A program made the translations under genes and the position numbers. The notes beneath the pieces are model-generated. The model worked only from the letters and a program-made list of their open reading frames with translations. It did no database searches and had not been told where the DNA came from. Below are positions 39,543 to 48,927 of a DNA stretch of 64,000 nucleotides, piece by piece (position 1 is the first letter of the stretch; each line of letters begins with the position of its first letter). Source of the DNA: Pseudomonadota bacterium (GTDB taxonomy: Bacteria; Pseudomonadota; Alphaproteobacteria; Sphingomonadales; SMXR01); assembly GCA_022566895.1 (NCBI GenBank), contig JADFIA010000001.1, forward strand, positions 1 through 64,000. The letters run 5' to 3'.

Positions 39543-40396
39543 AAAATCTTGATGCCGTTATCGAGGAGTTGATGGGCACGCCGCCTAGCCGCATAAGGCC
39601 CGAATTTACGAGCGACTGGGCCCATGTGGTGCGGGTCGAAATGCCCGACGGATCGGTCCTTGCGGCCAAATATCCAAAGGCCGGGGCCCCTTCGACGACC
39701 AAACTGGAAGCACGAATGCTTGAGTATCTCGGCTCCAAGACCGAGTTGCCAGTACCCGAACTGATGGCCGCGACGCCGGAAATTCTCTTGATGAGTTTTA
39801 TCGAAGGGCGGGGCGGCCTCGATGAGGCGGCACAAAAAGACGCCGCGGTGCATATCGCCAAGCTGCACGAACTTTCATCTGAGTCCTTCGGTTTTCCGTT
39901 CGATACCCTTTATGGTCCGGCCGATCAGCCCAATCCCCGGACGACTTCCTGGGTCGAATTTTTCAGGGATCAGAGGCTCTTGCAGATGGCCCGGGTGACG
40001 GCTGCGGCTGGCCGGATCAGCGGCCGGATGCTGGGGCGGATCGAGGCATTTGCCGGCAAACTGGACGATCTTATCAGCGAACCAGTGGCGCCGTCGCTTT
40101 TGCACGGAGATCTGTGGCAGGGCAATGTCATTGTGAATGAGGGCCGGGTCGCAGCCTTTCTCGACCCGGCGATCTATTTTGGTCATGCCGAAATGGACCT
40201 CGCCTTTTCAACCTTGTTCGGGACCATGACAGAGCCCTTTTTCGAGGTCTACAACTCGTACCGGACCATCGAGCCGGATTTTTTCGAAGTCCGAAAGGAG
40301 ATCTATAATCTTTGGCCGCTTCTGGGGCACGTTCTGTTTTTTGGTGAATCGTATCTTGGACAGGTAGAGGCAGTGCTACGCAGGCACGGCGTTTGA
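39539..40396 (+). CDS. Fructosamine kinase family protein
   Basis: LLHGDLWQGNVIVNEGRVAAFLDPAIYFGHAEMDLAFSTLFG; ATGA overlap with the LMW-PTP gene. Confidence 0.9.
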   Translation: MKNLDAVIEELMGTPPSRIRPEFTSDWAHVVRVEMPDGSVLAAKYPKAGAPSTTKLEARMLEYLGSKTELPVPELMAATPEILLMSFIEGRGGLDEAAQKDAAVHIAKLHELSSESFGFPFDTLYGPADQPNPRTTSWVEFFRDQRLLQMARVTAAAGRISGRMLGRIEAFAGKLDDLISEPVAPSLLHGDLWQGNVIVNEGRVAAFLDPAIYFGHAEMDLAFSTLFGTMTEPFFEVYNSYRTIEPDFFEVRKEIYNLWPLLGHVLFFGESYLGQVEAVLRRHGV

Positions 40397-40933
40397 CCTG
40401 CCGGGATAGCTTGAAACAACAACGTAATGAGATCCCTGATGACCGAGGTGGCTGCGGTACAACGTCATGGCGTTTGCTTCGAAGGCCGGGCTTTTGTAAC
40501 CCGAATGATACTCAAGATACAATCCGACCCGCCTGGCCTTCCCCTTGAAGCGACCAAGCGTGACATGGGGCACGTATTTTCTTGGGTCGGCTTCTAGACC
40601 GCAGCCCTGCAAGACGCGACCAATCTTGGCGTGGAGATGTTGAAGTTGCTCGATGTTCTCTTGACGTACGCCGGTCCACAGCATCCGTGGGCGCCGGCGG
40701 TGACCGAAGATGTCGACGCCCTCAAGTCTGAGCGCGAAAGGCGCGAAGGGCACAGCGGAAAGCGCCAAGCCAACCTCTGCCGCTTGAGGCTCTGGAACCT
40801 CACCAATAAAATTGAGGGTTAAATGCAACTGATCTTCGCGCTGCCATTTCACCCCTTCAAGACCGGCCATGAGTCCCAAAAGCTCCTGTTTCACCGAGTG
40901 CGGCAGGGTCAGGCCGACGAACAGACGCACCAT
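40376..40933 (-). CDS. thpR: RNA 2',3'-cyclic phosphodiesterase (2H family)
   Basis: HLTLNFIG and HVTLGRFK HxTx motifs. Confidence 0.92.
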   Translation of the reverse strand: MVRLFVGLTLPHSVKQELLGLMAGLEGVKWQREDQLHLTLNFIGEVPEPQAAEVGLALSAVPFAPFALRLEGVDIFGHRRRPRMLWTGVRQENIEQLQHLHAKIGRVLQGCGLEADPRKYVPHVTLGRFKGKARRVGLYLEYHSGYKSPAFEANAMTLYRSHLGHQGSHYVVVSSYPGRSNAVPA

Positions 40934-40950
40934 GATTGTTGCCCCTCCGA

Positions 40951-41604
40951 CTATTCGCCGCCCAAAGCTTCGAGAACCAAGGGTCCGATATTCTCAATAA
41001 TCACCCCAATACCCTTCTCGTTCGGATGAATACCGTCGCTAAGATTTAACGCGGGTATCGCCGCCACTCCCTCAAGAAAAAAGGGATAGAAATAAACCCC
41101 ATACTCCTTCGCGAGTTCAGGATACAAACCGTTAAATTCGGCCTCGTATTCGCGACCCATGTTGGGCGGTGCCCGCATACCCGCCAACAGCACCGGGATT
41201 TGCCGCTCTTTGAGAATTTCGATAATTCGGGCAAGGTTGGATCGTGTCAGCGAGGGCTCAAAGCCTCTCAAGGCGTCGTTACCGCCGAACTCAACGATCA
41301 CCAGATCAGGACTACCGCCGGGGTGTTCGCTGATCGACCATTCTACGCGCGCCAGACCGCCAGAAGACGTATCACCGGAGACGGCCGCATTAACCACCTC
41401 AACAGAGGTTCCCTTGGCCGCTAACCAAATTTCAAGCCGGGCCGGGAAGGCGGCGCCAGGCGGCAGATTATAACCGGCCGAGAGGCTGTCCCCCATGACC
41501 ACAATGGTTCGGCTCGCAGGCTCCGTCCCGCCAGCCAAGGCTAAGCCGGTGGCCAGCCACAAAACGGCGATCCACAAATACTTCATCATCCTGATCACGT
41601 CCAA
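40951..41604 (-). CDS. tesA: SGNH arylesterase / TesA-like lysophospholipase
   Basis: IVVMGDSLSAGYNLPPGAAFPARLE...VIVEFGGNDALRG...DGIHPNEKG. Confidence 0.9.
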   Translation of the reverse strand: MDVIRMMKYLWIAVLWLATGLALAGGTEPASRTIVVMGDSLSAGYNLPPGAAFPARLEIWLAAKGTSVEVVNAAVSGDTSSGGLARVEWSISEHPGGSPDLVIVEFGGNDALRGFEPSLTRSNLARIIEILKERQIPVLLAGMRAPPNMGREYEAEFNGLYPELAKEYGVYFYPFFLEGVAAIPALNLSDGIHPNEKGIGVIIENIGPLVLEALGGE

Positions 41605-41781
41605 GTCTTGCCTTCCGAATCCTCAAGAATCAATTGCTATCTCGGTAATTGACCGCAAATCTGCCTCGGTTGGTCGTGTACGGTCTTCCTCTGATGGCAG
41701 CATCCTTGAATCCCCACCGGTTGGTGACATATTGTTCTGAGTGAACAAACAATCAATATTGCGGCAGCTGGATAAGTTATT

Positions 41782-42510
41782 ATGACCTCAAACTCCCCAA
41801 TTATCGAACTGGAGGATCTCCATCTAACGCTCGAAAGCGCGGCCGGCCCGGTTCATATTTTGCGTGGCGTCAACCTGCGCATAGAACCTGGCGAAGCGGT
41901 CGGAATTGTTGGCCCCTCCGGATCAGGAAAATCGACACTGATGGCGATTATGACCGGACTTGAGCAGGCCAGTTCTGGATCGGTGCGGATCGACGGGCTC
42001 GACTATTCTCAGGAGGACGAGGATGGGCTGGCCCGCCACCGGCGCCGACGGATCGGCATTCTTCTCCAGGCCTTTCACCTCATCCCGACCATGACGGCGC
42101 TTGAGAATGTAGCGGTGCCGCTTGAGTTTGCTGGCGATGCGGCGCCGTTTGACAGGGCGCAGGAAGAACTGGAGTCAGTGGGGCTCGATCATCGGGTCGA
42201 ACATTATCCAGCCCAACTTTCAGGCGGTGAACAACAGCGGGTGGCCCTGGCTCGTGCCCTGGCACCAAATCCAAAACTGCTGTTTGCCGACGAGCCGACC
42301 GGCAATTTGGATCAATCCACAGGCGCGCAGATCATTGATCTCATGTTCGATTTGCACGCCCGCCGGCACACGACGCTGGTTCTGATCACCCACGATCCGG
42401 ATCTAGCCTCGCGATGCGATCGGGTCCTGCACATGGCTGACGGGCGCATATATAAAGCCAGCGGCGCTCTGGAACCGGCGGCCGCCGATCGGACGGAGGC
42501 GGCCTTGTGA
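41782..42510 (+). CDS. ABC transporter ATP-binding protein (YbbA-like)
   Basis: [38 protein letters not shown]; divergent from the TesA-like gene, as in the E. coli tesA/ybbA arrangement. Confidence 0.92.
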   Translation: MTSNSPIIELEDLHLTLESAAGPVHILRGVNLRIEPGEAVGIVGPSGSGKSTLMAIMTGLEQASSGSVRIDGLDYSQEDEDGLARHRRRRIGILLQAFHLIPTMTALENVAVPLEFAGDAAPFDRAQEELESVGLDHRVEHYPAQLSGGEQQRVALARALAPNPKLLFADEPTGNLDQSTGAQIIDLMFDLHARRHTTLVLITHDPDLASRCDRVLHMADGRIYKASGALEPAAADRTEAAL

Positions 42511-45050
42511 GTGCTAGCCGGGCCTTTTCCAACTTGCCGGTTAGTCTGCGCATTGCGCTGCGAGAGCTTCGGGGCGGCCTCAGTGGATTTCGGATTTTTC
42601 TGGCCTGCTTGATCTTGGGGGTTGCGGCGATCGCCGGCGTTGGCTCGCTGACCAAGGCCATCAATACGGGGCTCGAGGAAGAGGGTCGAATTCTCCTCGG
42701 TGGTGACGTTGGGGTGCGGATTCTGCGGCGCGCCGCGACCGCTGAAGAGCTGGCGTTTTTCGAGCAATCAGGCGAGGTCTCGCAGAGCGTGCGCCTTCGC
42801 GCCATGGGGCGGGCTGAGAAATCCGGCGAGCGGACGCTGGTCGAGGTCAAGGCCGTGGACGGACTTTACCCCCTTTACGGCGGCCTCGAATTGGTCCCGG
42901 CCATCGGGCGCAGTGAGGCCTTCGCAAACAAGAACAGCAGATGGGGAGCAGCGATCCCGGCAAATCTGGCCGACCGGCTTGAAGCCAACATTGGAGACCA
43001 GCTGCGGGTTGGCGATGTGTCGTTTGAAGTGAGAAGCATTCTCGAACGTGAGCCCGACCGCTCGAACGAAGGCATACAATGGGGTCCGACGGTGATGATC
43101 GATCTCGCGGCCCTGCCCCAAACCCATCTGATCCAGCCCGGAAGCATGGTCTTTTATCATTACAAGATACGTCTGGCGGGAGGGGCGGATATCGACAATT
43201 GGCTCAACGATCTAAATGAGGCCTTTCCGGAAGCCAACTGGCGGGTTCGTACCCGCAGGAACAGTGCGCCAGGTGTTCGCAACTTTGTTGACAGAATGGG
43301 TATGTTTCTGGCGCTGGTCGGTCTTTCGGCGCTGGTTGTTGGCGGGGTTGGGGTTGGCAATGCGGTGCGCGCCTATATGGACCAAAAGGTCGAGACCATC
43401 GCCACGTTTAAAATCCTCGGTGGGACTGGCGACATGATCTTCCGGATCTATTTATTGCAGGTCATGATCCTGGCCGTGGTTGGGGTGGTGGCGGGGCTCG
43501 GCGTTGGCGTGTTGGTGCCGCCTCTATTGGCCGGCTTCCTGTCCGAGCAAATCCCGGTGGCACCAAGATTTGAAGTGTTCCCGGAGCCCATCATCACAGC
43601 TGCCGTCTACGGATTTTTAATTACCCTCGCCTTTACCATCTGGCCGCTGGCCAAGGCGCGCGATCTGCCCGCTGCGCAATTGTTTCGGAGCCTCGTGGCG
43701 CCCGTAAGGAGGCTGCCCAGATGGCGCTACATTTTCATGGTCGCACTTTCTGGGCTGATCGTAGCCGGCCTTGCGGTGGGGCTATCCGATCTCAAACAAT
43801 TGGCCATTGGGTTCGTGATCGGTGCAGCGTTAAGTTTCCTGATTCTGCGTCTTGCAGGATGGCTAATCCAGGCCGTCGCGCGCCGTCTGCCACGGCCAAA
43901 AAAAGCGATCTTGAGAATGGCGCTGGCCAATCTTCACCGACCCGGGGCGGCGACCGGACCGGTGGTGCTGTCGATCGGCTTGGGCCTGACCCTGTTCGCA
44001 TCCATCGCGCTTGTTGAAGGGAATCTTTCGCAGCGTATCCAGGACCAGATTCCAGATCAAGCCCCAGCCTTTTTTATGATCGATATTCAAAAAAACCAGG
44101 TCGACAGCTTCAGGGCTATTTCGGCTGGACTTGAAGGACTGAATGAACTCCGGATCGTGCCATCGCTACGGGGCACAATCACCGAGATCGACGGTGTGCC
44201 GTCGGCGGAAGTAAAGGCGGCCCCCGAAGCGCGCTGGGTGATCAGCGGTGATCGCAATCTGACCTATAGCGAAACGATCCCACAAGGCAACAGCATCGTG
44301 GCCGGCGAATGGTGGCCCGCGGACTATTCGGGACCGCCCCTCGTATCCTTCTCGGCCGAGGAGGCGCGCGGGCTTGGAATCGAGGTCGGAGACTCGTTAA
44401 AGGTCAACATACTGGGCCGTGAGATCGAAGCCACGGTCGCCAATCTGCGAGAGTTGGAATGGGGTACGCTCAGTTTCAATTTTGTCGTCGTCTTTGCCCC
44501 GGGCACACTTGAAACCGCGCCCCACACCTATATGGCTTCCATCAAGATCGCGCCGGAAGAAGAACAAGCCGCGCACCGCGCGTTGACCGACGCCTTTCCC
44601 AATGTGACGGCGATCCGCATGAAGGAAATTCTGGATACAGTCAACGACATCCTGTCGCAAATTGCCGTAGCGGTGCGGGCCACAGCGGCGGTCGCCATTC
44701 TGGCCGGAATTTTCGTCCTTGCAGGCGCCTTGGCGGCTGGCCACCGGCACCGCATCTATGACGCCGTGGTGATGAAGGTTTTGGGGGCCGAAAGACGTGA
44801 TATTTTGAAGGCCTTTGTGTATGAATATGTCGGTCTGGGACTGATCACCGGTGTCGTTGCCCTAGGCCTTGGCTCATTTATCGGTCGTTTTGTGGTCACC
44901 AATGTGTTGGAGCTCAAGTTCGTCTTCTTGCCCTTGCCGATGATCTTAACGATTCTCTTGAGTATCGCGGTAACCGTCCTTTTCGGTCTATTGGGCACTT
45001 GGCAGGCGCTTGGCGCCAAGCCGAACCGCATATTAAGGCTCCATGACTGA
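42507..45050 (+). CDS. ABC transporter permease, FtsX-type (YbbP-like)
   Basis: 847 aa, two FtsX-like permease domains, overlaps the ATPase stop codon. Confidence 0.9.
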   Translation: MSASRAFSNLPVSLRIALRELRGGLSGFRIFLACLILGVAAIAGVGSLTKAINTGLEEEGRILLGGDVGVRILRRAATAEELAFFEQSGEVSQSVRLRAMGRAEKSGERTLVEVKAVDGLYPLYGGLELVPAIGRSEAFANKNSRWGAAIPANLADRLEANIGDQLRVGDVSFEVRSILEREPDRSNEGIQWGPTVMIDLAALPQTHLIQPGSMVFYHYKIRLAGGADIDNWLNDLNEAFPEANWRVRTRRNSAPGVRNFVDRMGMFLALVGLSALVVGGVGVGNAVRAYMDQKVETIATFKILGGTGDMIFRIYLLQVMILAVVGVVAGLGVGVLVPPLLAGFLSEQIPVAPRFEVFPEPIITAAVYGFLITLAFTIWPLAKARDLPAAQLFRSLVAPVRRLPRWRYIFMVALSGLIVAGLAVGLSDLKQLAIGFVIGAALSFLILRLAGWLIQAVARRLPRPKKAILRMALANLHRPGAATGPVVLSIGLGLTLFASIALVEGNLSQRIQDQIPDQAPAFFMIDIQKNQVDSFRAISAGLEGLNELRIVPSLRGTITEIDGVPSAEVKAAPEARWVISGDRNLTYSETIPQGNSIVAGEWWPADYSGPPLVSFSAEEARGLGIEVGDSLKVNILGREIEATVANLRELEWGTLSFNFVVVFAPGTLETAPHTYMASIKIAPEEEQAAHRALTDAFPNVTAIRMKEILDTVNDILSQIAVAVRATAAVAILAGIFVLAGALAAGHRHRIYDAVVMKVLGAERRDILKAFVYEYVGLGLITGVVALGLGSFIGRFVVTNVLELKFVFLPLPMILTILLSIAVTVLFGLLGTWQALGAKPNRILRLHD

Positions 45051-45140
45051 TCAAATTCACCAGATTTAGGTTGAACCCAACCGAAATCTCGCCAATATCT
45101 GGTGCAGATATTTACGCAAATATTAAGGGATTGCTTGAAA

Positions 45141-45896
45141 ATGGTTGAGAAACTGGAACCGCACGCCGCTAGACCTCTTGGAGAGACAGGAGTCGTTGCG
45201 CCCGTTGATGAGGGTCTTCGGACCTATATGCTGCGTGTCTATAACTATATGGCATCCGGTGTTTTATTGACCGGCATTATGGCCATGTTGACCTTTGAAT
45301 CGCCGGCCGTCGCATCGCTGCTTTTTCAAATCACCCCCGACGGCCAATACATTACCGGCTATACTGGGCTCGGTTGGGTGGTTGCCTTTTCACCGCTTAT
45401 TTTTGTTTTCGCGATGTCGTTTGGTGCTCATCGGATGCGGGCCAGCACATTGCAAGGTATGTTTTGGGCCTTTGCAGCGGTTATGGGCCTGTCACTGTCC
45501 TCAGTCCTGTTCATATACACCGGCGTCAGCGTCACGCGGATTTTCTTTATCACCGCCGCAGCCTTTGGCACACTGAGCCTTTGGGGTTATACGACCAAGA
45601 AGGATCTGTCGGGATGGGGATCCTTCCTGATCATGGGCGTCTTCGGCATTTTGATTGCCATGGTCGTGAACTGGTTCCTGGCTTCGCCGGCCATCGATTA
45701 CGGCATCTCGATCCTCGGCGTTCTGATCTTCGCAGGATTGACGGCCTACGACACCCAGAAGATCAAACGTATGTATTACGAGGGTGACAGCCACGAAATG
45801 GCTTCTAAAAAGGCGATCATGGGTGCTCTGAGGCTGTATCTTGATTTCATCAATATGTTCCTCTTTATGCTGCGCTTGTTCGGTGGCCGCCGCTAG
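45141..45896 (+). CDS. Bax inhibitor-1/YccA family membrane protein
   Basis: Seven TM; VFGILIAMVVNWFL...GVLIFAGLTAYDTQKIKRMYYEGD. Confidence 0.93.
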   Translation: MVEKLEPHAARPLGETGVVAPVDEGLRTYMLRVYNYMASGVLLTGIMAMLTFESPAVASLLFQITPDGQYITGYTGLGWVVAFSPLIFVFAMSFGAHRMRASTLQGMFWAFAAVMGLSLSSVLFIYTGVSVTRIFFITAAAFGTLSLWGYTTKKDLSGWGSFLIMGVFGILIAMVVNWFLASPAIDYGISILGVLIFAGLTAYDTQKIKRMYYEGDSHEMASKKAIMGALRLYLDFINMFLFMLRLFGGRR

Positions 45897-45920
45897 TACA
45901 GAAAAATATTCAGGCATAAG

Positions 45921-45948
45921 GGCCCGGTCGGTAACGACCGGGCCTTTA
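45921..45948 (+). terminator. Intrinsic terminator after the Bax inhibitor-1 gene
   Basis: GGCCCGGTCG-GTAA-CGACCGGGCC-TTTAATTT. Confidence 0.8.
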
Positions 45949-45959
45949 ATTTCGGGTTT

Positions 45960-46316
45960 CTAGTTTACGACTTTAAGAAGCTTGGCCCTGAATGGCCGCA
46001 GGACCTGCGGCAGGCTATGCCCTCGCTTCATGATCTGGCCGTCGCGGCCAAGGACCAAGAACGCCCCTTGCTGTCTGGCCCGGGTAGGCTCCTTGACGAT
46101 ACGGTAGACCGGCACTTCCGAGGCGCGGCGAAAAACCGCAAAGACGGCCCGGTCGGGCCGCATGGCGATCGCATAATCGCGCCACAGACCGGCCGCCACC
46201 ATGAGGCCATAGATATTCAGAATTTCGGACAGCTCAAAACGGTTGAAACAGACCTGCTCAGGCCAGCTTTTCCGGCGCTTTTGAGGAAATTCAACGATCG
46301 ATCCTAACTTCGTCAT
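45960..46316 (-). CDS. DUF2794 family protein
   Basis: VCFNRFELSEILNIYGLMVAAGLWRDYAIAMRPDRAVFAVFRRASEVPVYRIVK. Confidence 0.85.
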   Translation of the reverse strand: MTKLGSIVEFPQKRRKSWPEQVCFNRFELSEILNIYGLMVAAGLWRDYAIAMRPDRAVFAVFRRASEVPVYRIVKEPTRARQQGAFLVLGRDGQIMKRGHSLPQVLRPFRAKLLKVVN

Positions 46317-46479
46317 GGCGCTTCATACTGACGTAACGAAAAAATCATGGCAAGTGCGAAGGTTTTTCGCCTTGGTTGGCGTATAGTGATTCAAAGGCCG
46401 GCGAGACAACAATTGAAGGCAAGAGTCCGTCGGGGTAATGGGATTGGATGGTGAGAGTTACTCTGGGGAGGTGGAAGAT

Positions 46480-47130
46480 ATGACTGTAATGATAAAACAC
46501 AGAGCTGTTACGGCCTTGGCACTTCTGGCTACGGTTAGCCTGGGTGGCCAGTCGGCCGTGGCCGCAGAAGCCACCGAGGCACGGGATCTGGATACCTTCA
46601 CGCGCATCGTTATCAAAGGTGCGCTCGATATTTCGATCGTTGCCGGCGAAAAGCAACAGTTGGTCGAGATAACAACTGAGAGCCGTTATCTGGCGCGGGT
46701 CGAGACCGAAGTTGATGGTGACACTCTGATCATCTCCCAAAAGGGGAGAAGGTGGCGCGACCTCGATGTCGAGATCGAGATTTCAATGGTCGCATTGAAC
46801 GGATTCGTGATCGACGGTGCCGCGGACGTCGAAATTAGCGGCGTTGATTCCGAAGAATTCGAGCTGATCGTCAACGGAGCCGGAGATATCGATATCGAGG
46901 GCGTTTGCGGCAGCGCGCACTTCGAAATCAATGGCGCCGCGGATTTAGATGCCAGTGAGTTGAAGTGCAAGGCGGTTGAGGTCGAGATTAACGGTGCCGG
47001 TGACGCTGATGTATACGCTTCGGAATCGATAGTCGCTTTCATAAATGGCGTCGGCGATATCGAGGTTTACGGCAACCCGAGTAGCGTCAGACCGCGCATT
47101 CGGGGCTTCGGCAGCTTCGAAATCAAGTAG
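46480..47130 (+). CDS. GIN-domain (DUF2807-like) exported beta-helix protein, paralogue 1
   Basis: Signal peptide; repeated [D/N]GA[A/G]D[I/V] turns; FxxIVIKGALDISIVAGEK...; ends IEVYGNPSSV...GFGSFEIK. Confidence 0.8.
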   Translation: MTVMIKHRAVTALALLATVSLGGQSAVAAEATEARDLDTFTRIVIKGALDISIVAGEKQQLVEITTESRYLARVETEVDGDTLIISQKGRRWRDLDVEIEISMVALNGFVIDGAADVEISGVDSEEFELIVNGAGDIDIEGVCGSAHFEINGAADLDASELKCKAVEVEINGAGDADVYASESIVAFINGVGDIEVYGNPSSVRPRIRGFGSFEIK

Positions 47131-47260
47131 CAGCACACTAAGAAGTTAGGGTCGGGGCCTTAGGCGGAGATCACATTCACCAAGGCCTCAATCTTTTTTG
47201 GCCAGACTTCCGGGGAAGTTTTGGTCAAGACCTGCAGCCAAGAAAAGAGAGGAAATCGAC

Positions 47261-47914
47261 ATGAGATTATGGCGAGGAATTACACGAACCACGGTGGCCG
47301 TTGGATTTTTGATTGCCGGTGCGGCGATGGCTGCGGAGAGTACGCAGACGTTTGACGTCAAAGGCTTTACAGGGATTGAGGTGGACGGCCATGTGGGGCT
47401 CGATGTGAGCGTCGGCGAAAAATTTGCCGTCAAGGTCTCGGGACGCGAGGCCGACATGGAAAGGCTGCGGGTCGAAGTGCGCGATGGCGTTTTGCACATT
47501 TATAAGGAACGCCGCAAGCGCGGTTCACGGCGCCAAGGTTCGAGGGAACTTCATGCGACCATCGCTCTGCCGAAACTCAACAGCGTCGATATCGACGGGA
47601 TGTCGGACGCCAAGATCAAAAATATCGATAGCGATAACTTTTCATTGTCCGTCGATGGTCACGGCGAACTGATCTTGTCCGGGAAATGCGGAACCTCGGT
47701 GATCGATATCGATGGTCACGCTGAAATCGAAGGTCGCGAATTTAGATGCAAGAACGTGAGTCTGAAAGTAAACGGTCATGGCGAAATCGAACTCTACGCC
47801 AGCGAGACCCTAGCGGTTGACATTAGCGGACATGGCGACGTCGAAATTTACGGCAACCCCCGCATTTCAAAATTCCGCCAAAGCGGCATGGGGCAATTCG
47901 AAATCAAGGATTAA
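47261..47914 (+). CDS. GIN-domain (DUF2807-like) exported beta-helix protein, paralogue 2 (His-rich turns)
   Basis: Signal peptide; colinear with paralogue 1 but turns read DGHV, DGMSD, DGHGE, DGHAE, NGHGE, SGHGD. Confidence 0.8.
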   Translation: MRLWRGITRTTVAVGFLIAGAAMAAESTQTFDVKGFTGIEVDGHVGLDVSVGEKFAVKVSGREADMERLRVEVRDGVLHIYKERRKRGSRRQGSRELHATIALPKLNSVDIDGMSDAKIKNIDSDNFSLSVDGHGELILSGKCGTSVIDIDGHAEIEGREFRCKNVSLKVNGHGEIELYASETLAVDISGHGDVEIYGNPRISKFRQSGMGQFEIKD

Positions 47915-47958
47915 ACCCGATCAACTGAATCGAAGTCGGGACCAGCACCTCGGGCGGA

Positions 47959-48621
47959 TCAAATCTTGACTGCGAGCGTCAGACCATCGCCGACCGGGAT
48001 TATGGACACGAAGGCCCGCTCCTCAGCTGCCATTTGTATGTTGAACCGTCGGATGGCCTCGGTATCGTCGTTTTTGACCTCCGGATCGATAACGCTCCCG
48101 CCCCACAAGACATTATCGATCAGGACAAGGCCGCCGGGCCTGAGAAGACCCATCGCCGCATCAAAGTAGGCGGGCATGCCTGTCTTGTCGGCGTCGATAA
48201 ACATCATATCCAATTGGCCCGCCAAATCGGTTTCGGCCAGCGCGCCGAGTGTTTCCTTGGCATCGCCAATCATGAGATCGACCTTATGGTCGACTCCCGC
48301 CTGTTGCCAGTATTTCTCGGCAATCGAGGTCCATTCCTCGCTGATGTCGAGGGCGAAGACCTTGCCGTCATCGGGCAGCGAGAGGGCCGCGGCCAGGGCG
48401 CTATATCCAGTGAAGGTGCCGACCTCCAGATAGGTTCTGGCGCCGGTCGCCCGGATCAGGGTCTGCATGAAGCGGCCCTGAACCCAGCCGATCTGCATTA
48501 CGCTGATCCCGCCAAGTGCTACGGTCTCCCGGCGCAATGCTTGGAGCAGCTCAGGTTCTTGAGGCTGATGGTCTTCCAGATAGTCGGCCAAAGCCCTGGT
48601 CAGATGAATATCGCGACCCAT
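47959..48621 (-). CDS. O-methyltransferase (SAM-dependent, caffeoyl-CoA OMT-like)
   Basis: YLEVGTFTGYSALAAALSLPDDGKVFALDISEEW...DMMFIDADKTGMPAYFDAAMGLLRPGGLVLIDNVLWGG. Confidence 0.93.
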   Translation of the reverse strand: MGRDIHLTRALADYLEDHQPQEPELLQALRRETVALGGISVMQIGWVQGRFMQTLIRATGARTYLEVGTFTGYSALAAALSLPDDGKVFALDISEEWTSIAEKYWQQAGVDHKVDLMIGDAKETLGALAETDLAGQLDMMFIDADKTGMPAYFDAAMGLLRPGGLVLIDNVLWGGSVIDPEVKNDDTEAIRRFNIQMAAEERAFVSIIPVGDGLTLAVKI

Positions 48622-48752
48622 TACGCACCTCCATCCGGCAAATCTAGCCGCCCACGGTGAAAAGTCTATCCTTGTCACAGAATCGCCCAGATTCGGGCTC
48701 ACTTGCGCCCTAAAGTTGACTGAAGGTTTGATGGTTGGCCTCGTCAAGCCCA

Positions 48753-48813
48753 AGCGCCGGGGTGGGAAACTTACCCCCCTTTGATTGCCCCCCTCGATTC
48801 CCACCCCGGCGCT
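48753..48813. repeat. Perfect 15-bp inverted repeat with 31-nt loop (intergenic)
   Basis: AGCGCCGGGGTGGGA (48753-48767) / TCCCACCCCGGCGCT (48799-48813). Confidence 0.9.
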
Positions 48814-48927
48814 GGGTGCTTCCTGAAAAGACAAACTCTTGAATTCGCATTCGTCGGCCCAGAATCATCTGGCAAGGGCGCGACATTTGCGTCACTTTCT
48901 TTTTGAGCAAACAGGGTGATCTTCCAG

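Noticed and set aside
46351-46374. CAAGtGCGAA-ggttt-TTCGCCTTG hairpin between the DUF2794 and GIN genes
   Set aside because: Bulged stem with no adjacent T tract on the plus strand; a weak minus-strand T run lies in the wrong position for either neighbour, so not called as a terminator
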